From: JAKAWQ01 sp963840545
Lineage (GTDB): Bacteria; Pseudomonadota; Alphaproteobacteria; Acetobacterales; Acetobacteraceae
Reading direction: 5' to 3'
DNA: 64,000 nucleotides
NCBI GenBank assembly: GCA_963840545.1
Contig: CAWIZE010000004.1
Coordinates: forward strand, 62,001 to 126,000
Shown here: positions 42,502 to 51,038 of the stretch, piece by piece
Numbering within the stretch: position 1 is the stretch's first letter
How the letters are laid out: each line of letters starts with the position of its first letter
Position numbers and translations under genes: made by a program
Notes under the pieces: generated by a model
The model's input: the letters and a program-made list of their open reading frames with translations, nothing else
Told to the model about the DNA's origin: nothing
Databases searched by the model: none

Positions 42502-43145
42502 TCTGCCGATCCAACAAGCGCTGCCCCACCTCACGATTTGGCCGCCCACGCCCAACCGCAGCCGGTAGCGCATTGGCCAACGCGCCGCTCTTCTCTTTCG
42601 ACGCCTGGAGCTCGGCTCGAACTCGCGGCATCGTTCGCGCTGAGCCATGAAGACTGCCCGCCATAGTGCTTCCTTTCCCTCTCGGGCCAGAGTAGCGTCA
42701 CGACTCTCCGGGACCAAACATTCTGTGAGTCTCTCGATGAGGGCAGCATCTTAGCGCTGAACGCTAAGAGGCACAAATACGAGCCCATCGCTACGCGAAT
42801 TCTGGAACACGTGAGCGACTATCTTAAGGTGGGTAACGTCATGCCCTGACGCTCTTGGGCCGTTGGTTCTTCGGGCAGCCAACACCGTCCAACATGCACG
42901 GAACAAGAGTTCGATTCCTTCCGAAAATTGAAGACAATAATCGGGTACGCGATTGGTACAAGGCGCCCAGAGGCATAGGAGCCCAAATCCCTATACGCGG
43001 TCGGTACCCCGCTTGGACTGAAGTCGAACACTCTCAGTGTGCCCTTAAGACCCGACAACGACACATTTCATGGACGCTAACGGCGTCGTGAAATACGTCC
43101 GTCTGCAGGGGTATTTCATAAGCCTGTTCACACCCCTCACCGCCC
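42502..43145. other. 644 bases without an intact gene; possible coding remnant
   Basis: At about 42670-42849 one plus frame reads TFCESLDEGSILALNAKRHK then YEPIATRILEHVSDYL to a stop, which looks like the C-terminal end of a protein, but there is no start and the frame is closed by a stop just upstream. The stretch is less GC-rich than its surroundings. Nothing else was recognised. Confidence 0.4.
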
Positions 43146-43652
43146 CTACATCCTCGCAACCGCCAACGCCGCAGTCGACGTGAGGAGAAACAGCCGCTTC
43201 GGCTGCAACGGGAACGGCCGAAAACCGAACCCCTCGTAAAACCTCGCTGCCCGCTCGTTCTTGGCATCAACGACGATGGCGAACACCGCGAGCGTCTCGC
43301 CCACGTTCAGGATGCGCCGTATCGCGTCCGCCAGCAGCAATTGCCCAACCCCTCGTCTGCGCACCGTCTCGTCGCGCGCCAGGCGCCCGATCAGCGCCGC
43401 CGGGATTGCGTCATACCGCGGGAGCTTGCGGGCGATTTCTTCCGGCAAATTCTCGAGGCTGAGGGTGAACGCGCCCAGGCTATAGAACCCGATGACGCCA
43501 AGCGCGTCATCCACCGCAACGAATACACGAGCGACGTTCCGCCGTTCGTCCTGGCTCGCCCGCCGGCGGAACCAGTCGTCGAGCTCGGGCTGGCCACAGG
43601 TAAATCCGGCGCGGTCGTGCTGCTTTCCGAGCGGCTCGATTGCGATGCCCAA
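43146..43652 (-). CDS. GNAT acetyltransferase toxin (TacT/AtaT-like)
   Basis: 168 residues. FTCGQPELDDWFRRRASQDE at the N-terminus, GFYSLGAFTLSL and the acetyl-CoA loop RDETVRRRGVGQLLLADAI (about 96-114) mark the toxin branch of GNAT enzymes, which acetylate the amino group of aminoacyl-tRNA. It follows its TacA-type antitoxin gene by four bases. A complete, probably functional pair. Confidence 0.9.
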   Translation of the reverse strand: MGIAIEPLGKQHDRAGFTCGQPELDDWFRRRASQDERRNVARVFVAVDDALGVIGFYSLGAFTLSLENLPEEIARKLPRYDAIPAALIGRLARDETVRRRGVGQLLLADAIRRILNVGETLAVFAIVVDAKNERAARFYEGFGFRPFPLQPKRLFLLTSTAALAVARM

Positions 43653-43656
43653 ACCG

Positions 43657-43947
43657 TCAGCGCACCAGATCGCGATGGCGGCGCAGGGCGGCGATCAGCG
43701 TCTCCGTGGGCTCCGGCGGGTTCAGCACGGCGTCCAGGAACGCATCCCGGTTGGCACCCGTCAGCACCATGCGCTCATGCTCGTCCAGCACCCGGCGCGC
43801 GCCCTCGTACGCCAGATCGCCGGCCGTCAGCCCGCTGACCGCCATGGCCCGCTGAATCAGCGCCTTGGCCGAGGGGGCGATGCGCAATTCTATCCGATCC
43901 CTCTTAAGCTCGCGGGCGGGCCGCTTGCGGTGTGACGTGGCAGGCAT
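43657..43947 (-). CDS. DUF1778 (TacA-like) antitoxin
   Basis: 96 residues from ATG 43947 with GAGGAGG five bases upstream. A ribbon-helix-helix N-terminus (DRIELRIAPSAKALIQRAM) and the C-terminal toxin-binding tail (DAFLDAVLNPPEPTETLIAA) are as in TacA antitoxins. It represses its own operon and neutralises the acetyltransferase gene that follows. Confidence 0.92.
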   Translation of the reverse strand: MPATSHRKRPARELKRDRIELRIAPSAKALIQRAMAVSGLTAGDLAYEGARRVLDEHERMVLTGANRDAFLDAVLNPPEPTETLIAALRRHRDLVR

Positions 43948-44181
43948 GATGTCCTCCTCGACAAAAAAGTACGGCAAAATACCGTGCGCATCCATCCCCG
44001 ATCCCGAGCTTGGACGGCCTCCCCGGGCGCCGCTCCGCAGCATTTCCGAGAACGCGACCTTTCAGCCGCCGCCCGAGCCCTCGCTCGGGCCGCCGTCCGG
44101 CAGCTCGTGCGCGGGCCTCCCGGCGGGAATGGCGGCGCGCCACCCAAATCCGTAGCGCGCAACCTTTGCACGGAGAGCGCC

Positions 44182-44409
44182 ATGCCCCGCCCCGCAAGCA
44201 CGGACGGCCTCGACAAATTCCGCCGCTACCGCGCGACCCGCCGCGCTCAGGGCATGAAGCTTCTGCGCGTCTGGGTACCCGATCCGCACGCGTCCGGCTT
44301 TCGCGAGGAGGCGCATCGGCAAGCCCAGCTCCTGCGCGGCGCCCCGGAGGAACGCGAGGCGCTGGAATTCATCGAGGCAGCCCCGGACCTCGGTGACCGC
44401 GCGCCGTGA
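44182..44409 (+). CDS. MazE-like antitoxin (DUF3018)
   Basis: 75 residues, GGAGAG close before ATG 44182. LDKFRRYRATRRAQGMKLLR followed by VWVPDPHASGFREEAHRQAQ is the DUF3018 antitoxin pattern that pairs with MazF/PemK toxins. Its stop overlaps the start of a truncated MazF-like frame by GTGA. Looks intact while the toxin is not. Confidence 0.83.
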   Translation: MPRPASTDGLDKFRRYRATRRAQGMKLLRVWVPDPHASGFREEAHRQAQLLRGAPEEREALEFIEAAPDLGDRAP

Positions 44410-44564
44410 AGCGGGGCGACCTCGTCACGGTCGCCCAGAGGGGCGAGGACGGCACACCGCGCCCGCGCCCCCTCCGGCTCCCCGCCGCCCTCTTCGGCGG
44501 CAGTGATTCTTGCCGGCGCGGCGTAATCTGTTGCCCCCCGGCCCCGCCGGACCCGATAGAATGA
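44406..44564 (+). pseudogene. Truncated MazF/PemK-like toxin
   Basis: The GTG frame begins MKRGDLVTVAQRGEDGTPRP, the start of MazF/PemK endoribonucleases (MKRGDLVTVA.xGDYGKPRP). After residue 20 the similarity is lost in a low-complexity Pro/Arg/Leu run, and the frame stops after 52 codons instead of about 110. The core strands and catalytic positions are missing. The position right behind the antitoxin confirms what it was. Confidence 0.75.
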
Positions 44565-44638
44565 ATCGCACCTCCTGCCCGGGCCGGGCGGGGGGCGCCG
44601 CCCTGGTCCGCGAGCGAGCATCCCCGAGCGAGCACCCC

Positions 44639-45280
44639 ATGGCCTTCACCTGGTTCCATCCCGCGGCGCTGTCCCTCGCCGCCATGCTCTGGTCGGCGAC
44701 GCTCCCGCCCGCCGCCCCCGCCACCCCCGAGCTCGCGCCGCCCGCCGCGCCACCACATGCGTCACTGGCCGGAGATCTCCTCATCGCCTCCCCCCATATC
44801 GGCGATCCCCGGTTCTCGCACACGGTCATTCTGATCGTGGAGCAGGACGCGGGCGGCACGCTGGGCATCGTCATCAACCGGCCCGTCGCCCTCGTGCCGC
44901 TGGGCGGCCTGTTGCAGGCGATGGGCTTGAGCGGCGCCGGGATCACGGCGAAAATCCGCGTCTTTTCCGGCGGCCCAGTGGATCCCTCGGCCGGCTTCGT
45001 CGTCCATAGCGCCGACTATCGCGGCGCCGGGACCATCGCTATCGATAGTCGCGTTGCCGTGACGGAAAACCCGCAGATCCTCCTCGACATCGCGCACGGA
45101 CGCGGTCCGAGGAAGAGCCTGGCCGCCTTCGGCTATGCCGGCTGGGGACCCGGCCAGCTCGCGATGGAGCTCGCGCGCGGCGATTGGTTCGTCATCCCCG
45201 AGACCGCAAAGCTCGTTTTCGACGACAAACGCGATCACCTATGGGAGGTGGCGATGGCGAGCCGGACCACCCCGCTCTGA
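44639..45280 (+). CDS. YqgE/AlgH family protein (UPF0301) with N-terminal signal-like extension
   Basis: 213 residues from ATG 44639. The family domain starts at SLAGDLLIASPHIGDPRFSH (about residue 42) and continues with VILIVEQDAGGTLGIVINRP, FSGGPVD and DWFVIPETAKLVFDD. Function of the family is unresolved; AlgH was named as a regulator of alginate genes. Ordinary members begin only a few residues before LAGxLLIA. Here a hydrophobic stretch (PAALSLAAMLWSATLPPAAP) and Pro/Ala-rich linker precede it, resembling a signal peptide. If used, the protein would be periplasmic, which is unusual. No internal start without the extension has a good ribosome site. Confidence 0.85.
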   Translation: MAFTWFHPAALSLAAMLWSATLPPAAPATPELAPPAAPPHASLAGDLLIASPHIGDPRFSHTVILIVEQDAGGTLGIVINRPVALVPLGGLLQAMGLSGAGITAKIRVFSGGPVDPSAGFVVHSADYRGAGTIAIDSRVAVTENPQILLDIAHGRGPRKSLAAFGYAGWGPGQLAMELARGDWFVIPETAKLVFDDKRDHLWEVAMASRTTPL

Positions 45281-45614
45281 CGGCCCGGCACGAAAGAGCC
45301 AGCCCGCCACCAGCGCCGGCGCCGCCACGCCACCAGCACGGCGCATGCCCCTGGCCAAACGGAGAGGCAGGTGGAGCGATCGCGCTGCGCCGCAACACCC
45401 GCCTTGGCATGACGGTCCTATGCGCAGGGCGTGCGGCCCCGAAACGGGGCGAAATGGTGCCTTTTCACCCGCCCCTCACCATCAACAATCTGATATTAAA
45501 CAATATCTTTCCCCCAACCCGCCCACGGTACGCCCACTCTGCCCACTTTGCTTTCGCCTGGGCGGGCGAAACGCTGGCGAATCCAAGATGTTTCGTCCCG
45601 TTCTGCGGAAAATC
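45281..45614. other. 334-base gap between algH-like gene and lhr
   Basis: Convergent gene ends flank it. I see no gene and no convincing T-run terminator. A short AT-rich patch is at about 45480-45515. Confidence 0.5.
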
Positions 45615-48600
45615 TCAGGCGAGGTCGGCGAGCAGGCTCGGCGCCGGCGAACGGAGCAGGCGCTTGCGCGCTTCCCATTGCGTCGCCGGGTCGAGTGCCG
45701 CGAGATGGGTCGCCTCGCCCCCGGCAAGCGAGGCGATCGGCAGCCCGTCGCGGAACAGCAGCCGGTTGCCAGTGAGTGCTGCGAGCCTGGGCCCCGGCGT
45801 CAGGATCCCGGCGAGGTTGAGCGGGTCCGCGCCCGAAACGGAAATCCATTCGCCGTCCGCGGGCCGCCGCCGCGTCTCGCGCAAGAGCCCGATCGCCTCG
45901 GGCAGCGCGTACTGCTCGCCCGAGAAGCCCGCGACGAAGCGGCCGCCGCGGATTTCTCCCCGTGCCTCCAGCCGGCGATAGACGCGAAGCAGGTCGCGCC
46001 ACGGCGGCAGCCACTCGGCCTCGCGCGCCAGCAGCCGCCAGAAGACGACGCCGTAGCGGCCGAGCAGCGTGCGCGCCACATGCTCGACCGCCTCCGCCTT
46101 CGCCTCCGGGTCGGCAGCATCGGCAGCACCGCGCCGCGCGAGCGCCCAGCGCCCGGCGCCCTCCATCCCGAAGGCCATCGCCCGTCGCCGCCGCGGCGCG
46201 CCCGCGAAAGGCCGCCGGCGGTCCTCCGGCACGAGGAGCGCGCGCAGCCCGCCGAAACTGTCCGAGGTGACGAGGCCGAGTGCCACGAGCTCGCCGAGCG
46301 CCTCCTCGAGCTGCGGGCGGAAGAGGCCGGTCGCCTCCACCAGCTCATCAAAAAAAGAGGCGCCATGCGTGCGAAGCGCGTCAAGCAATCGCTCGGCCTT
46401 CGGGCTCGGGCATCCGGCCTCGGGCGTGCCTGCGAGCAGCGTCCAGAACGCGCGGTGGCGGCGCGCGATGAGCGCGATCGGCGTCGTGCGCACGGGGGCC
46501 GGGGCGCGCTGGCTGCCGCCCGAGGCCGGGCTCAGCCGCGCCCAGGCGACGCGCCCGGCAAGGCATTGATCGTCGAGCCACGCCGGCTCATAGGCGGCGA
46601 TGCGCGCGGGCAGGATCTCCGTCTCCCAGGCCCCCGCCGGGGCCTCGAAGCCTTCGAGCAGCCCGACCACGGGCTGAAGCGAATCCGGACCCTCCAGACG
46701 TGTCTCCTCGGTCATCCGCTGCCAGGCGAAGAGGAAGCGCAGGAAGTCGCGCGCCGCCACGGGCTCGATCTCCGCCCTGAGCCGGCGGACGGTGTAGTGG
46801 TGGATGCGGGCGAGGAGGCGCCGGTCGCACCATTCCTCCTCGTTGCCGCCCGGGGTGAAGCGCCCGCGCATGGCGAAGCCCTCGACCTCGAGCGCGGCGA
46901 GCCCCGAGGCGATCGCTGCCGCGTCCAAACCGAGCGGGGCGGCCAGGCTGCTCGGCGTGACCGGGCCAAGCCCTTCGAGCCGACCACGCAGGATTTCCGC
47001 CAGCGCCTCCTCGGCCGACCAGGCGCGATCCGCCGGCGGCGCCAGTCCCGGCATACACGCGGCATCGGGCCAGACGGCGAGGAACTGGTTCAGCCGCTCG
47101 GCGGCGACCCAGAGCGCGGCGCCGGACGTCTCGAGCCGCGTGACACGCCCCTCGCGCGCGAGATGGGCGAGCCAGCCGCCCCACTCCGGCACGGCGCCGG
47201 CCTCCTCTTCCGCGAGGCCGCCGAGCCAGAGGAGCGCATCGTGCAGCTCTTCCGCATTGGCGGGGTCGGGCCAGGCTTCGAGGCGGACGCGCGCGATCGC
47301 CTCCGCATCCAGCCTTCCAAGCTCGGCCGCGCTCTCGGGCGCGATCCAGCGCCGCGCCATCACCGCCTGGGTCCGCCGCTCCTCGAGCGGCGCGCCGTCG
47401 AGGAAGGCATAGGGCCGCGCCGAGAGCACCTCGAGCGCCAGCGGCGAGGGCTCGGTGAGGTCGCGAGCGACGATGCTGATCTCGCCTGACTCGAGCCGGC
47501 GCAGCAGGCGCTCGAGCCCGGCGATGTCCATCGCCTCGGTGAGGCAGTCGGCGATCGTCTGGTTGTTGAGCGGATGGTCGGGGATCTCCCGCTCGCCGAC
47601 CAGGTTCTCGGCGCAGGCGATCTGGTCGGGGAAGACCGCGGCGATCAGATCCTCGGCCTGCATCCGCGCGATCTGCGGCGGCACCTTCTTGCCCCCCACG
47701 AAGCGCGGCAGCGCGAGCGCAACGCCCGCCACCCAGCGCCAGCGCGTCGCGAACATCGGCGCGTCGAGCAGCGCCTGGACGAGGATGGTGCGCACGCTCG
47801 CCGAATGGAGATAGCGCGCCACCTCGGCCAGCTCGAAGCTGTGCGCGGTGGTGAGCGAGAGCACGATATTGTCCTCGGTCGCCGCCGCCTGCAGCTCGAA
47901 ATTGAATTTTCGGCAGAAGCGCTTTCTGAGGGCGAGCCCCCAGGCGCGGTTGACCCGGCTGCCATAGGGCGAATGGATGACGAGCTGCATCCCGCCCGCC
48001 TCGTCGAAGAAGCGCTCGAGCACGAGCCGCTCCGTCGTCGGCAGCAGGCCGAGCGCGGCAAAGGCGGCGGCGAGGTATTCGAGGAGTTGTTCGGCGGCGG
48101 GCCCGGCGAGGCCGACCTCGCCCTCCAGCCAGTTCCGCGCGTCCACGCCGGTGGCGTCGCTCGCCAGCCGCGCGGCGATGCCGGCGCGCAAGCGCGAGAC
48201 GGCGCCCGAAAGCTCATCCGTCCGGCCCGGCGCCTCGCCGAGCCAGAACGGGATATTCGGCGGCTGGCCGTGCGCGTCTTCCACCCGCACCGTCCCGCGC
48301 TCGATGCGCAGGATGCGGTAGGCGGTGTTGCCGAGCTGGAATACGTCCCCGGTCAGGCTCTCGACCGCGAAATCCTCGTTGACGCTGCCGATGATGGTGT
48401 TCTCAGGCTCCAGCAGCACCTGGTAGTCGGCGGTGTCGGGGATGGTGCCGCCGGAGGTGAGCGCGGTGAGGCGGGCGCCGCGGCGGCCGCGCAGCACATG
48501 GTTGACCGCGTCATGGTGGATGAGCGCGCCGCGCCGCCCGCGCCGCGTGGTGAAACCGTCGCCCAGCATGCGCACGATCGCGGAAAAATCCTCGCGCTCG

Positions 48601-49931
48601 AGCGTCCGATAGGGCCAGGCGCGGCGCATCCGCTCGTAGAGCGCCGCTTCGGGCCAGTCGCGCGCCGCGACCTCGGCCACGATCTGCTGGGCGAGCACGT
48701 CGAGCGGCTGGTGCGGAACAGCCAGCCGATCGAGCTCGCCGCGGCGGACGGCATCGAGCAGGGCGGCGCATTCCACGAGGTCGTCGCGCGAGAGCGGAAA
48801 GAGCCGCCCTTTCGGCATGGCGCCGACAGCGTGGCCGGAGCGTCCGACCCGCTGGAGGAAGCTCGTGATCGAGCGTGGCGAGCCGATCTGGCAGACGAGG
48901 TCAACGTCGCCGATATCGATGCCGAGCTCGAGCGAGGCGGTGGCGACCAGCGCCCTGAGCTCTCCCTTCTTCAGCCTCTGCTCCGCCTTGAGCCGCCATT
49001 CCTTGGCAAGGCTCCCGTGATGGGCGGTGACCGCCTCCTCCCCAAGTCGTTCGGAAAGCTCGCGAGAAACACGCTCGGCCATCCGCCGCGTATTGACGAA
49101 GACGAGCGTGGTGCGGTGCGCCGCGATGAGCTCGGCGAGGCGGTCATAGACCTGCTTCCAGACATCCGAGGACATCACCGCCTCGAGGGGTGAAGCGGGC
49201 AGCTCGAGGGCGAGATCGCGCGGGCGCTGGTGCCCGGTATCGACGATCACGGGCGCTGCATTCGCACCGACCAGCAGGTGTCCGATCTCGGAAATCGGGT
49301 TCTGGGTCGCCGAGAGGCCGATCCGCTGCAGCCTATCGCCCCCGCCTTCACACATGCAGAGCGCGGCCAGGCGCTCGAGCGAGAGGGCGAGATGGGCGCC
49401 GCGCTTGTTCGCCGCCATGGCGTGGATCTCGTCGACGATCACCCAGCGCGTGGTCGCGAGCATCGCCCGGCCGGATTCTGAGCCGAGCAGGATGTAGAGC
49501 GATTCCGGCGTGGTGACGACGATGTGCGGCGGGCGCCGGCGCATCCGCTCGCGCTCGCCGGGGGGTGTGTCGCCGGTGCGCACCCAGGTGCGGATCTCGA
49601 CATCCGGCAAGCCCTGCGCGTGCAACGCCTCGCGGATGCCCGCGAGCGGCGCCTCGAGGTTGCGCTGGACGTCGTTGGACAGCGCCTTGAGCGGCGAGAC
49701 GTAAACCACCTGCGTCGCGTCGGGCAGCGGGCCCTGCAGGCCCCGGCGGAGCAGCGCATCGATCGCGGCGAGGAAGGCCGCCAGCGTCTTGCCCGAGCCG
49801 GTCGGCGCGGCGATCAGGGTGTGGTGTCCGGCCTGGATCGCCGGCCACGCCTCGGCCTGGGCCGGCGTGGGTGCTGCGAAGCGGGCGGCGAACCACGAAG
49901 CGACGGTCGGATGGAAGAGGTTTTCCGCCAT
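45615..49931 (-). CDS. lhr: Large ATP-dependent helicase Lhr
   Basis: 1438 residues from ATG 49931. The N-terminal superfamily 2 core contains APTGSGKT (Walker A, about 43-50), TTPESLYILL, VDEIHAMAANKRG (motif II is DEIH) and GLSATQNP (motif III), then LVFVNTRRMAERVSREL and QRVGRSGHAVGAMPKG (motif VI). A winged helix, the Lhr-specific core and a long C-terminal extension follow (WxPLWxxLLxxYRRLEARGEI-like end). Lhr unwinds DNA-RNA hybrids and takes part in DNA repair. Long Lhr proteins of this size are normal in this and other phyla. The gene stands alone with no overlapping partner. Confidence 0.95.
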   Translation of the reverse strand: MAENLFHPTVASWFAARFAAPTPAQAEAWPAIQAGHHTLIAAPTGSGKTLAAFLAAIDALLRRGLQGPLPDATQVVYVSPLKALSNDVQRNLEAPLAGIREALHAQGLPDVEIRTWVRTGDTPPGERERMRRRPPHIVVTTPESLYILLGSESGRAMLATTRWVIVDEIHAMAANKRGAHLALSLERLAALCMCEGGGDRLQRIGLSATQNPISEIGHLLVGANAAPVIVDTGHQRPRDLALELPASPLEAVMSSDVWKQVYDRLAELIAAHRTTLVFVNTRRMAERVSRELSERLGEEAVTAHHGSLAKEWRLKAEQRLKKGELRALVATASLELGIDIGDVDLVCQIGSPRSITSFLQRVGRSGHAVGAMPKGRLFPLSRDDLVECAALLDAVRRGELDRLAVPHQPLDVLAQQIVAEVAARDWPEAALYERMRRAWPYRTLEREDFSAIVRMLGDGFTTRRGRRGALIHHDAVNHVLRGRRGARLTALTSGGTIPDTADYQVLLEPENTIIGSVNEDFAVESLTGDVFQLGNTAYRILRIERGTVRVEDAHGQPPNIPFWLGEAPGRTDELSGAVSRLRAGIAARLASDATGVDARNWLEGEVGLAGPAAEQLLEYLAAAFAALGLLPTTERLVLERFFDEAGGMQLVIHSPYGSRVNRAWGLALRKRFCRKFNFELQAAATEDNIVLSLTTAHSFELAEVARYLHSASVRTILVQALLDAPMFATRWRWVAGVALALPRFVGGKKVPPQIARMQAEDLIAAVFPDQIACAENLVGEREIPDHPLNNQTIADCLTEAMDIAGLERLLRRLESGEISIVARDLTEPSPLALEVLSARPYAFLDGAPLEERRTQAVMARRWIAPESAAELGRLDAEAIARVRLEAWPDPANAEELHDALLWLGGLAEEEAGAVPEWGGWLAHLAREGRVTRLETSGAALWVAAERLNQFLAVWPDAACMPGLAPPADRAWSAEEALAEILRGRLEGLGPVTPSSLAAPLGLDAAAIASGLAALEVEGFAMRGRFTPGGNEEEWCDRRLLARIHHYTVRRLRAEIEPVAARDFLRFLFAWQRMTEETRLEGPDSLQPVVGLLEGFEAPAGAWETEILPARIAAYEPAWLDDQCLAGRVAWARLSPASGGSQRAPAPVRTTPIALIARRHRAFWTLLAGTPEAGCPSPKAERLLDALRTHGASFFDELVEATGLFRPQLEEALGELVALGLVTSDSFGGLRALLVPEDRRRPFAGAPRRRRAMAFGMEGAGRWALARRGAADAADPEAKAEAVEHVARTLLGRYGVVFWRLLAREAEWLPPWRDLLRVYRRLEARGEIRGGRFVAGFSGEQYALPEAIGLLRETRRRPADGEWISVSGADPLNLAGILTPGPRLAALTGNRLLFRDGLPIASLAGGEATHLAALDPATQWEARKRLLRSPAPSLLADLA

Positions 49932-49987
49932 CCGCCGAATCAAGGGTCGTTCTGCCGCCCGATCAACCCCCCCATCTCAACCCCCCA

Positions 49988-50362
49988 TCAAGTGTGGCTG
50001 CAATAGGCTTCGATCCGGTACCCGTCGGGGTCGACGGCGAAGGCCGCGTAGTAGTCCGGCTCGTAATCCGCCCGCAGGCCCGGCCTGCCGTTGTCGCGCC
50101 CGCCCGTCTTCAGGGCTGCGGCATGGAATTCATCGACGCTTTTGCGGCTGGGGGCTGCGAAGCAGAAATGGAGGCCCGATTCCGGGTCCGCCGGCACCGG
50201 ATGGGCGCTGGCGCTGATCCAGAATGCGGGGCTCCGGGCGCCGTAGCCGAGCAAATCCGCCCCCTCGCTCAAGCATTTGTAGCCGAGCGGGGCGAGGGCT
50301 GCGTCGTAGAAGCGCTTGGTGCGCGCGATGTCGCCCACACCGATCGAGACATGGTCGAGCAT
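49988..50362 (-). CDS. VOC (glyoxalase/bleomycin-resistance fold) family protein
   Basis: 124 residues from ATG 50362. MLDHVSIGVGDIARTKRFYD (metal His5), LHFCFAAPSRKSVDEFH (His68) and AFAVDPDGYRIEAYC (Glu) give a metal site of the usual two-His/Glu kind. Related proteins are glyoxalase-like with unknown substrates. Transcribed divergently from a decayed AraC-type regulator, its possible former regulator. Confidence 0.9.
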   Translation of the reverse strand: MLDHVSIGVGDIARTKRFYDAALAPLGYKCLSEGADLLGYGARSPAFWISASAHPVPADPESGLHFCFAAPSRKSVDEFHAAALKTGGRDNGRPGLRADYEPDYYAAFAVDPDGYRIEAYCSHT

Positions 50363-50446
50363 CCTTTTTTCTCCGTGTGCAAACCATGGGGGGACCATGC
50401 GCCGCACCACGCTATCCCGCTTGGGGAAAATTGCTACCCTCGGCGC

Positions 50447-51030
50447 ATGCTGAACGGAGGCGATCCCGGTCTGGAAGCTCCATCGGAGCGTGCGCCCCCA
50501 GGGGCACCGGTCGCGCACGAGATCGCCGCCGGCGCCGGCTGGCGCGTGAGCGAGGTGATCTGCCGCCTCGGGCCTCGCGACCGGCCGTTCGAGGAGCGCC
50601 ACCGCGAGGTCAGCATCGCCTTGGTCCTGGCCGGATCGTTTCCCTATCGTGCGAATGCCGGCCGCGCGCTGCTCTATCCTGGGGCATTCCTGCTCGGCGA
50701 TGCCGGTGCCTGCTTCGTCTGCGGGCACGAGCACGAAACCGGCGATCGGTGCCTCGCCTACCGCTTCGCCGCGGATTTCTTCGCCGAGACCGCGGCGAGC
50801 GCGACGGGCTCGTCCCGCTTCCGCTTTCCCGCCGCGATGCTGCCGGCGAGCCGGCGACGCGGTCCGCTATATCGAGGAGAATTGCGGGGAAAAGCTCGAT
50901 CTGGCGGTGCTGGCCACGCTCGCTGGCGGGGCTGGCGCGGGTCGCGCGGATGAGCCGCTATCATTTCCTCCGCACCTTCCGCCGCGCACTCGGGCTCACG
51001 CCCTGCCAGTTCGTGCTGAGCCCGGGCGCG
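50447..51030 (+). pseudogene. AraC-family regulator with two frameshifts, 3' truncated
   Basis: From ATG 50447 the frame encodes an AraC-type N-terminal cupin (EVICRLGPRDRPFEERHREV, LVLAGSFPYRANAGRALLYP, LYPGAFLLGDAGACFVCGHE). Near 50850 the signal moves to another frame (DAVRYIEENCGEKLDLAVLA, the start of the HTH domain), and near 50925-50935 to a third (LARVARMSRYHFLRTFRRAL, GLTPCQFVL). The second HTH helix pair is missing, since the converging glycosyltransferase gene begins there. Multiple lesions favour real decay over base errors. Confidence 0.8.
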
Positions 51031-51038
51031 TTCCGCGC

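Noticed and set aside
37661..44600. Second copy of the tRNA-Asn 3' end as an island boundary
   Set aside because: No repeat of the T-arm/acceptor sequence was found by eye downstream; a computed repeat search would be needed.
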